Assembly: GCA_900617975.1 (NCBI GenBank)
Contig: UZAE01014154.1
Coordinates: forward strand, 1-16,339
From: Rodentolepis nana
Lineage: Eukaryota > Platyhelminthes > Cestoda > Cyclophyllidea > Hymenolepididae
Reading direction: 5' to 3'
Length of the DNA stretch: 16,339 bases
The notes beneath the pieces were generated by a model. That model had not been told where the DNA came from and searched no databases. It was given only the letters and a program-made list of their open reading frames with translations. Every line of letters begins with the position of its first letter. Positions within the stretch are counted from its first letter, which is position 1. This document shows, piece after piece, positions 12,301-16,339 of the stretch. Position numbers and translations under genes: made by a program.

Positions 12301-12697
12301 GTTATATATATAAACATGGACCGATAGGGACTTTTAGCTCACTTTGCGTTACCTTTACTAGGCTAATGTATTCCAATATATATTTTAATTAAATTATTCG
12401 CATTGTTTTACTAAGGTATGGTTTCAGAACGCAAGAGCGCGGCTAAAGAAATGTGGTTCAACGTCGACGCAAACACCTCAAATAGATTCAGATCACCAAC
12501 CAGAATGTGTGCAAGAAGAGTCCATGCATGAAATTATTTCCACCACTTCCCTGAATGGAGTCGTTGATTTAACGCTGGAGAAAGATTCAGAAGCCTGGAT
12601 GTCCTCACCAATTTCCTCTCAACTCAGCTGCTCCCTGGAGAATACTTCAATGGGACAATTTTTTACCCAAGGTGGACAAGATGTTCAAAGTCGTTAA
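267..12697 (+). CDS. Awh: LIM-homeodomain transcription factor, Arrowhead/Lhx6/8-like (four coding exons, spliced)
   Basis: Joining 267-517, 1495-1772, 2777-3108 and 12416-12697 gives 1143 coding bases, or 380 residues and a TAA stop. Every junction is GT-AG and phase-consistent. Domain order is LIM1 (about 16-83), LIM2 (about 87-142), a charged Ser/Arg-rich linker, homeodomain (242-301) and a Ser/Thr-rich tail to 380. This is the LIM-HD layout: a nuclear sequence-specific DNA-binding protein whose LIM domains bind cofactors such as LDB/Chip. Homeodomain features (NPDG in the helix 1-2 loop, RVTQVWFQN, RARLKK) most resemble Arrowhead, Lhx6/8 and nematode LIM-4. Ala at homeodomain position 52 is instead shared with Apterous/Lhx2/9, so the group is likely but unproven. 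These families act in neuronal and imaginal cell fate. Intron 1 holds retroelement A and intron 3 retroelement B. Confidence 0.88.
766..942 (-). repeat. Three tandem CT-rich repeats inside retroelement A
   Basis: Near-identical units of about 37-45 bp lie at 766-808, 855-891 and 898-942. On the minus strand each contains CTTTGTGTCTGTCTC, then ACATCTTTGAAACACTC. The second and third are nearly adjacent; the first and second are separated by a G/A-rich spacer of about 45 bp. Copy C carries one such unit (about 15955-15995), so copy number differs between elements. Confidence 0.85.
1029..1102 (-). ncRNA. HDV-like self-cleaving ribozyme, intact (copy A)
   Basis: The minus-strand RNA fits the HDV double pseudoknot. 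P1 is 1102-1096 (GGGGUGU) with 1071-1065 (GCACCCU), beginning with the characteristic G.U wobble. J1/2 is GC. P2 is 1093-1085 with 1037-1029, 9 bp. P3 is ACC (1084-1082) with GGU (1074-1072). L3 is UCCGAGU and its CC can pair with GG 1064-1063 as P1.1. The GGGCAA run after P1 matches the HDV core. P4 is CGUAU (1057-1053) with AUACG (1048-1044) and loop ACUC. J4/2 is GCAAAA, with the expected catalytic C opposite base 1042. Predicted cleavage is just 5' of base 1102, the element's 5' end. The match is by eye and has not been computed. Confidence 0.85.
1495..1772 (+). CDS. Awh: Exon 2: LIM domain 2 and start of linker
   Basis: The first G completes the Gln codon from exon 1. Residues then run into C88-x2-C91, H110-x2-C113, C116-x2-C119 and C138-x2-H141, a complete second LIM domain with normal spacing (18 residues between C91 and H110, 18 between C119 and C138). 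Only six residues separate the last ligand of LIM1 from the first of LIM2, as expected for tandem LIM domains. After LIM2 comes a polar stretch rich in Asn, Glu and His. The donor is A|GTAAGT at 1773, leaving one base of an Arg codon. Confidence 0.87.
1773..2776 (+). other. Awh: Intron 2 (1004 bp)
   Basis: It runs from GTAAGT at 1773 to TTACAG ending at 2776. AT-rich; no repeat, mobile element or reading frame that I can support. Confidence 0.8.
2777..3108 (+). CDS. Awh: Exon 3: linker and homeodomain residues 1-46
   Basis: GA completes the Arg codon and the frame then reads through a Ser/Arg/Glu-rich linker into the homeodomain (nucleotides 2971-3108). Basic N-terminal arm residues R3 and R5 and core residues L16 and F20 are present, and NPDG sits at positions 25-28, as in Lhx6/8-type proteins. 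The exon ends after Gln46 in phase 0 at CAG|GTTTGT. An intron between homeodomain residues 46 and 47 is a recurrent site in LIM and paired-class genes. A TAA follows shortly in the intron, so reading on would truncate the protein before the recognition helix. Confidence 0.9.
3109..5687. other. Intron 3, 5' part: no gene seen
   Basis: AT-rich intron sequence. It contains a 9-bp inverted repeat (TGAACTGAC at 3316-3324 with GTCAGTTCA at 3348-3356) and an (AT)16 tract at 5115-5146. I found no reading frame or mobile element that I can support. Confidence 0.6.
5115..5146. repeat. (AT)n microsatellite
   Basis: Uninterrupted AT dinucleotides, about 16 units. Confidence 0.95.
5688..5699. repeat. Left target-site duplication of retroelement B
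   Basis: TATATTGTATTG is identical to 8182-8193, directly flanking the element. A perfect 12-bp direct repeat is typical of target-primed reverse transcription and fixes both ends of the insertion. Confidence 0.92.
5701..5919 (+). ncRNA. HDV-like ribozyme with J1/2 insert and expanded P4 region (copy B)
   Basis: P1 is a full 7 bp: 5701-5707 (GGGGUGC) with 5772-5778 (GCACCCU), starting with G.U. P2 5' (5750-5758, GAUAGACUU) has a perfect 9-bp partner only at 5911-5919. P3 is 5759-5761 with 5769-5771; L3 is UCCACGU, and CC can form P1.1 with GG at 5779-5780. Two departures from the compact fold are seen. J1/2, normally a few bases, is 42 bases (5708-5749) and contains a 14-base palindrome. Between P4 and P2 3' lie partial duplicates of the ribozyme. 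The core after P1 reads GGACAAC where copy A has GGGCAA. Activity is uncertain. Confidence 0.6.
5759..5958 (+). repeat. Partial tandem duplications of the 5' leader in retroelement B
   Basis: The segment GTGCACCCTGGACAACGTA occurs at about 5770-5788 and again at about 5804-5822, and its end (CCTGGACAACGTACC) recurs at 5882-5896. The block CGGCAAAA, CTCGGCATT, then GACTTCGATTTATTATGA occurs twice (from about 5831 and about 5903). Each unit is truncated at a different point, and the second lacks the P2 3' strand. The layout resembles the 5' monomer arrays of some LINEs. Confidence 0.85.
6001..6780 (+). pseudogene. Retrotransposon endonuclease domain (APE type), broken
   Basis: The frame opens before the ATG at 6040: FFQWNTGGMSQ (6016-6048) matches the usual start of this endonuclease fold, so the true start was upstream. 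Downstream the same frame shows the metal-binding E (IMEANI, 6106-6123), VLGDFNAHSTRWGY (about 6394-6437), PDLLLASS (about 6565-6588) and the catalytic-His motif SGHKPVIA (6679-6702). This nuclease nicks target DNA for target-primed reverse transcription. A TGA at 6304-6306 replaces an expected Trp codon, the frame reading on sensibly afterwards. Two tandem duplications (46-bp and 52-bp periods) then shift the frame. Confidence 0.87.
6589..6780 (+). repeat. Two short tandem duplications within the endonuclease remnant
   Basis: ATCAGTGAGC plus CGCAAAATAATTGA recurs with a period of 46 bp (from 6589 and 6635). CTGGTCACAAACCAGTCATT recurs with a period of 52 bp (from 6680 and 6732). Neither period is a multiple of three, so each shifts the frame, and the second duplicates the catalytic His motif. 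Confidence 0.9.
6781..7318 (+). pseudogene. Endonuclease/RT linker remnant and deletion junction
   Basis: Translating across shifting frames gives KLSWNFKKADW just after the endonuclease, then a Lys/Arg-rich stretch (HEKLKRKRDALR at about 7000-7035) typical of the linker before reverse transcriptase. By about 7170-7310 the text resembles the segment that precedes RNase H. No reverse transcriptase motif, such as a YxDD catalytic box, was found, so most of that domain was lost somewhere near 7140-7260. Stops occur at several points. The single ambiguous base (N, 7099) lies here. Confidence 0.65.
7319..8071 (+). pseudogene. Retrotransposon RNase H and C-terminal zinc-knuckle region
   Basis: One frame runs from VFTDGSY (7322-7342) to the TAA at 8069-8071, interrupted only by TGA at 7409-7411. 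All four RNase H acidic residues are seen: D in FTDGSY, E in ALEGEIET, D in IFSDSQSA (from 7505) and D in GNELADTL (about 7660-7685), with the usual SGHCGIKGNE. A C-terminal region follows with CPLC and then H and C, the Cys/His knuckle common in such ORFs, and ends YWEARRQL. RNase H degrades the RNA strand of the cDNA hybrid. The open stretch from 7502 has no ATG at its head: it is the tail of a longer reading frame. Confidence 0.9.
8182..8193. repeat. Right target-site duplication of retroelement B
   Basis: TATATTGTATTG, identical to 5688-5699, directly follows the AATAAATGAATAAA-type tail of the element. Confidence 0.92.
9359..9388. repeat. (TA)n microsatellite
   Basis: An uninterrupted TA dinucleotide tract, about 14-15 units. 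Confidence 0.93.
11128..11158. repeat. CT-rich microsatellite
   Basis: CCTCCCTCC grades into about ten CT dinucleotides, forming a pyrimidine tract on the sense strand of intron 3. Such tracts can bind splicing regulators, but it lies 1.3 kb from the acceptor. Confidence 0.9.
11489..11513 (+). other. G-quadruplex motif in intron 3
   Basis: GGGGGAGGG, then GGTGGGAGGGAGTGGG, gives more than four runs of three or more G with short loops. It could fold in the nascent RNA as well as in DNA. Confidence 0.6.
12416..12697 (+). CDS. Awh: Exon 4: homeodomain recognition helix and C-terminal tail
   Basis: The exon begins in phase 0 with GTA TGG, giving V47-W48-F49-Q50-N51-A52-R53 and completing helix 3. 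The invariant W48, F49, N51 and R53 are all present. It continues ARLKK and then a tail of about 79 residues rich in Ser, Thr, Gln and acidic residues, ending at TAA 12695-12697. The tail has no domain I recognise; acidic/Ser-rich tails in this class are often transactivating, which here is inference. The frame opens well before the internal Met at 12509. Confidence 0.9.
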   Translation, partial: VWFQNARARLKKCGSTSTQTPQIDSDHQPECVQEESMHEIISTTSLNGVVDLTLEKDSEAWMSSPISSQLSCSLENTSMGQFFTQGGQDVQSR

Positions 12698-13199
12698 TTT
12701 CCAAAGCCATTTATCAAAGTTACGATTTCCTTTTTTATCTTTTCAAATTGTAGGTTCTGTCATCTAAAGTATGCCGCAACCCATCCCATCTCGCCCACAT
12801 AAATCATAATTATTTAATCAGCACACAAAATTTTCAAATTTAGAACTTCGTTCTATTAGTTACTTAACGGGTTGGTTGGAGTACATTTGGAGTAAATATT
12901 GTATGAAGTTATCCCATTTTCAATAGAGACATTTACAAGTTTCGCTTGTGAATCTATAGGGAAGTGTTTATTATTTACTCCATGGTTGAAAATATGAAAA
13001 GGCTGCCATTTCTGTTAAATCCTAATAGACTCTTGTTTATAATTATCGAATTTGATAGAAAATATTAAAAAATGCAAAAAATGAATATAAACATAAATAT
13101 GTACATACTTAGCACCTCAGTTTATATGAAAATACTGCCCATTCGTTTTAATTGATGGCTAATGGACGTGAATGGCAAGTTGAAGACATTGATTTAGAG

Positions 13200-13205
13200 A
13201 ATAAA
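13200..13205 (+). terminator. Candidate polyadenylation signal
   Basis: The first AATAAA I found after the stop codon is here, about 500 bp downstream. A second lies near 13388. Either could end the LIM-homeobox transcript, but nothing further distinguishes them in AT-rich sequence. Confidence 0.2.
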
Positions 13206-15256
13206 TTATGAACAAATGAAGAAATTTCGATAAGACGTGAGAATGGTAACTTTTGTATTGTATCGAGAGTGGTTTTACAAATCATTGTAGAGGAGGGAAG
13301 AATTTGATTGACCATGAAAGCAACACAGATTTTCACCCAATAGATAGTTGATACGAACATAGATACATCTTCATTTAAAATGCGCACAAATAAAAGCTGA
13401 AAATTGATGTCCAAAACTTTGGCAATAATTGACCAAGATACGCAAATCTCTCGCCTATAAAATTCTTACCTCAAGGAAAAAATCTAACCACTGGAAACGT
13501 GGTAATTGAGAATGTGTCGAGATTAATTAGTAAATGGTGAGATTGTGTCCTTTTTAGGCCAACAAACGAGTTTATTTAATTGAACAGCACTTAAATAACA
13601 GTTTAAACATTGTAAAAGTAATTAACCGGTTTCATGTAAAAAAAAATGGTAAAGTAACTTAAAAAAATTAATTTATCTTGCAATTTCTTAAGGATTTAAA
13701 ACGTTAGAATAAGATTCCGCGAGGGGACTAATGGAATTCTTAAATGTGAATTTTAATTTTAAAACAAGCAAAATGATCTTGAAGTACCACTTATTTCTTT
13801 TTGATCCATATCTTTATGACAGAAAGTCATACTTATCAGATTTTCTGTCATGCATCTATAATAGCAATTAATTAAATTTCAGTTTTCTGCTCAGGAAAAA
13901 AATAGAAAGAAATGAGGCGCTTTTGCAAAAATAAAATAAATTTTAGCATTCATTGAAGTGATTGGTGTGAATAGATAAAATCCAGTGGAGAAACGCATTA
14001 TCTAAAAATTAATAATGACATGAGTATAAACATTTTATTATGGTTATGCTACATTACTCTGTTTAAATTTACTAAATGTCGTTGACTTCAGTTTATTTTG
14101 TTAAGAAGCGCTTCAAGCTAACGAGCAACGGTTGAAGGTGTATAAACAGCAAGAATTCTATTTTGCAAATGAGCAAGTTTCAAAATTAGAGTAAAAATCT
14201 TATTGGCGTGTAATTGAACATGACTCAGTGTGTTCCACGTTGGCACAAAGAATGTTGAATTTAGAAATTGATTTTCCGTAATAAATCAAGATAAAAATTG
14301 GACAAATTATTATATGTTTGAAAGATTTAATAGTGAAAACTCTGGATTAGATTTTACTAAGAGGCAGTTTGGGACCTAAATGGGTATCATTCTCAGCCCA
14401 ACATACATACTTATTTGAAAGTTTCTTTCTGATTCACTCTCCATTTAAATGTCGTGGAGATTCTAATCTGGCGCGTACTACTGGCAGTAAATCTGCGTCC
14501 TGTTCAACAACTTGTAAAGCAAGCAGAAATGAAAAAAAATCACCCCTTCTGTTCATGACTGTACTATTAAGGCATTGGCATAGTTTTGCATGAAAAGCTA
14601 ATGCACCAATGGACATTCTGACAAGGTACCATGAGCATTTAGAATTCACCGTTGCAAATGAAGCATTTAAACAGTTTTTAACCCCCCCTCCCCGCTAAAA
14701 TCTGCATTGATTGCATTGAGTGCAGCTGAATGAATCACGAAGATATCAGCAAGAAAAATTTATTATTATAAATCTCTCTTGGAAAACAAGATTTTGATTT
14801 TGCGAAAATAATCCCTTACCCACATACACACATACGTCTCGGAGACGGACAAGGCACTTTTGGGAATAAAATATTTATTGGAGGAGTGAAGACCTCACGA
14901 CAACTTGAAAGACTTCTTCCCCGTTCCACATCTTCCATATTAATCTTCAGCACCCTTTATTCAAGGCTTTTGCAAGATTTCAATTCGTCAAGAATTCGCA
15001 TTTTTGAAAAAAATTCTCATGTTGTTGTATTTCGTGTTCAGCGTTATAGGGAAATGTAATCGTGGCAATGCAGGCGATGTTAAAAATAAAGTTTTCACAA
15101 ATTAGTGAGTCCTTTATACATACTTTTTAATTTACTGAAATTAAATTTATGCCACAACTACATAGTGCCTAATTGCATTCAACAGCAAGACAAAAAAAGC
15201 CTTCAATTTATTTTTCATTTGAACTACTTCTGGGAATTTAATCATCCTTTCCCCTT

Positions 15257-15270
15257 CCCCCCCCCCCCCC
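15257..15270. repeat. C homopolymer
   Basis: A run of 14 C, matching the G-runs elsewhere in the window. Length in a draft assembly may be unreliable. Confidence 0.9.
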
Positions 15271-15480
15271 TTCCAAAGTACTGAATTATTTGAAATTCGC
15301 TCTGACTGAAAGAGACATTTTTCTCTTACTCTCGAGACCTTATTCTTCCCCTCCTGCTAAAAAGGCGAATAGAAAAATAATTATTCTATCTCCAGTATAA
15401 ACGCAAGACGTGCATAAATTTCAGGAAATGCCAACTTAAAAATTTCTTGGCAAAATTTAATTCTGCACATGCACATATGC

Positions 15481-15500
15481 ATATATATATATATATATAT
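15481..15500. repeat. (AT)n microsatellite
   Basis: Ten AT units. Confidence 0.92.
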
Positions 15501-15670
15501 TTGCTCGATCCAATAATTGGATATAATTTTCAAAAAAGGAACAAGCCCTGAGACGGTACCGTTGAATAAAAAACTCAGATTTCAAATCTGGAATGAAGCC
15601 TTCACAACAAATAAAAGAAAGAACGGTTTTGATTTAATTTGAATTAGATTAATTTCTAAATATGAAAATT

Positions 15671-15704
15671 GCCTTTTGTAGATTATTTACAAAAGGCGCC
15701 TTTT
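15671..15704. repeat. Overlapping hairpin and palindrome
   Basis: GCCTTTTGTA (15671-15680) pairs perfectly with TACAAAAGGC (15688-15697) over a 7-base loop. The right arm overlaps a 14-base palindrome, AAAAGGCGCCTTTT (15691-15704), so two folds compete. It could be an inverted-repeat remnant of a mobile element, which is inference. Confidence 0.75.
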
Positions 15705-15736
15705 ATTTTACTGTCCACTGGAGCAGAACAGTTACC

Positions 15737-15749
15737 ACGATTCACAGTG
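15737..15749. repeat. Left target-site duplication of retroelement C
   Basis: ACGATTCACAGTG is identical to 16120-16132. One extra T (15750) separates it from the G-run that starts the element, possibly a non-templated addition. Confidence 0.93.
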
Positions 15750-15750
15750 T

Positions 15751-15822
15751 GGGGTGTGCGATGGACTTACTTCCACGTGGTGACTCTGGGCAACAAATAC
15801 TCAAACGGCAACAAAGTCTATT
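15751..15822 (+). ncRNA. HDV-like ribozyme, degenerate (copy C)
   Basis: Much of the core of copy A is recognisable: P2 (15760-15768 with 15814-15822, 9 pairs with wobbles), P3 (ACU with GGU), L3 UCCACGU, GGGCAAC after P1, and GGCAA in J4/2 with the catalytic C. P1 is damaged: GGGGUGU faces GACUCU, one base short and rich in wobbles. P4 is not clearly formed (AAAUACUCAAAC). Activity is doubtful. Confidence 0.55.
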
Positions 15823-15934
15823 AACTGGCAGTTGACTTCTGACTTCAAACTACAAGTCTATTAACTGGCAGTTGACTTCTCACTTCAAACTAACAAGTCT
15901 ATCAACCGGCAGTTGACTTCTGACTTCAAACTAC
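15814..15934 (+). repeat. Three tandem 40-41 bp repeats in retroelement C
   Basis: Units begin AAGTCTAT at 15814, 15854 and 15895 and contain CAGTTGACTTCT and CACTTCAAACTA-type blocks. Each unit therefore starts with a copy of the ribozyme's P2 3' strand. Copy A carries a single unit. Confidence 0.92.
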
Positions 15935-16119
15935 CTCACCTCACCTTTACTCTACCTTTGTGTCTGCCTCCTTCACATCTTTGAATCACTCTTCTGTTCC
16001 CCCTCCCTCTCGGCTTTTTTGCACTTTGATGTTCCCCTCCCTCTGTGAACCCTGATGTCAACTAAAGGACTAATGATAACTATCAAAACGCCTGCCATTT
16101 GATAAAAAATAAAAAAAAT

Positions 16120-16132
16120 ACGATTCACAGTG
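16120..16132. repeat. Right target-site duplication of retroelement C
   Basis: ACGATTCACAGTG, identical to 15737-15749. Confidence 0.93.
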
Positions 16133-16339
16133 AAACAGGCTAGTGAACTTTTTAATGTAATCTGAACTAAACATTCTCAACCACTTCTCCTGCAATTTTG
16201 GTAGAAAGCAGTACCCAATATTAGTAACCCCAATAAAAAAATCAATCTCATTATTAGAATGCATAATTTCCCAACTAGAGTGAGAGTGAGTAAGTAAAAC
16301 CTTAATGTCAGCCAAAAAGTATTGAACTTTCACGCAAGC

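Larger units (their letters stand above)
3109..12415 (+). other. Awh: Intron 3 (9307 bp), splitting the homeodomain
   Basis: It runs from GTTTGT at 3109 to CTAAG at 12411-12415. The acceptor is poor in pyrimidines apart from a short T run, so it looks weak. The intron carries retroelement B (5700-8181), two (AT)n tracts, long G-runs, a (CT)n tract and a G-quadruplex motif. Confidence 0.82.
8194..12415. other. Intron 3, 3' part: no gene supported
   Basis: AT-rich with a relatively GC-richer block at about 9930-11160 that may be old mobile DNA; I found no ends, TSD or protein similarity to prove it. It holds an (AT)n tract (about 9359-9388), G-runs of 11 (10556-10566) and 10 (10848-10857), a (CT)n tract and a G-quadruplex motif (11489-11513). 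Confidence 0.55.
12698..15736. other. 3' flank of the LIM gene: no further gene supported
   Basis: It includes the likely 3' UTR. Visible structures are a hairpin with a perfect 10-bp stem (ATGACAGAAA 13816-13825 with TTTCTGTCAT 13842-13851), C-rich tracts near 14683-14695 and 15257-15270, an (AT)10 tract at 15481-15500, and overlapping palindromes at 15671-15704. A minus-strand open stretch at 14434-14649 has no recognisable domain. Confidence 0.5.
15751..16119 (+). mobile_element. Retroelement C: complete non-autonomous, ribozyme-headed element (369 bp)
   Basis: The element runs from GGGGTGTGC to an A-rich end (GATAAAAAATAAAAAAAAT) between perfect 13-bp TSDs. Order: HDV-like 5' region, three 40-bp tandem repeats, a CT-rich middle (CTTTGTGTCTGCCTCC, then ACATCTTTGAATCACTC), then the family tail (CTAATGATAACTATC, CGCCTGCCATTTGATAA). 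It codes for nothing. The 5' and 3' ends match those of B, so an autonomous relative of B probably mobilised it, as RIME is by ingi or NARTc by L1Tc. No tRNA-like A and B boxes were seen, so it is not a classical SINE. Confidence 0.87.

Noticed and set aside
12303..12312. TATATATAAA-like sequence before exon 4 as an internal promoter
   Set aside because: AT-rich chance match inside an intron with no other promoter evidence.
14434..14649. Minus-strand 71-codon open stretch
   Set aside because: Amino-acid composition is plausible, but there is no recognisable domain, no convincing splice sites and no neighbouring exon. A protein search would decide; I do not annotate it.

Overview
The window looks like draft nuclear sequence from an invertebrate animal. 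It is AT-rich, has GT-AG introns and homopolymer and (AT)n tracts, contains one ambiguous base (7099), and carries non-LTR retrotransposons of an RNase H-bearing type. I cannot fix the phylum. The divergent LIM domains suggest a fast-evolving lineage such as a flatworm, but that is only a guess.

The one host gene is on the + strand: a LIM-homeodomain transcription factor in four coding exons (267-517, 1495-1772, 2777-3108, 12416-12697). Splice phases agree at every junction, and the 1143 coding bases give 380 residues and a stop. Order is LIM1, LIM2, a basic/serine-rich linker, homeodomain, and a short Ser/Thr-rich tail. The homeodomain best resembles the Arrowhead/Lhx6/Lhx8/LIM-4 group. It is split between residues 46 and 47 by a 9.3 kb intron. 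The upstream 266 bases hold several TCF/LEF-like motifs.

Three copies of one retroelement family surround the gene. Copy A (minus strand, 665-1102) lies in intron 1. Copy B (plus, 5700-8181) lies in intron 3 and has a perfect 12-bp target-site duplication (TSD). Copy C (plus, 15751-16119) lies downstream of the gene and has a perfect 13-bp TSD. B is an internally deleted non-LTR retrotransposon: the apurinic-type endonuclease and the RNase H plus C-terminal zinc-knuckle region remain, and the reverse transcriptase is missing. A and C are short and non-coding. They share both the 5' leader and the 3' tail of B but carry CT-rich tandem repeats in the middle, as expected of non-autonomous passengers.

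The most interesting observation is that the shared 5' leader fits the fold of a hepatitis-delta-virus-like (HDV-like) self-cleaving ribozyme, with the predicted cleavage site at or within one base of the element's 5' end. Copy A has every element: a 7-bp P1 starting with a G.U wobble, a 9-bp P2, P3, the two-base P1.1, P4, and a J4/2 strand with the catalytic cytosine. Copy B keeps P1 and P2, but J1/2 has a 42-base insert and the P4 region is expanded by partial tandem duplications. Copy C has a decayed P1 although its TSD is perfect. HDV-like ribozymes at non-LTR 5' ends are known; a ribozyme-headed non-autonomous family, and the rearranged fold in B, would be worth testing.

The rest (introns 2 and 3, and 12.7-15.7 kb) shows microsatellites, G-tracts and a few hairpins, and no other gene I can support.
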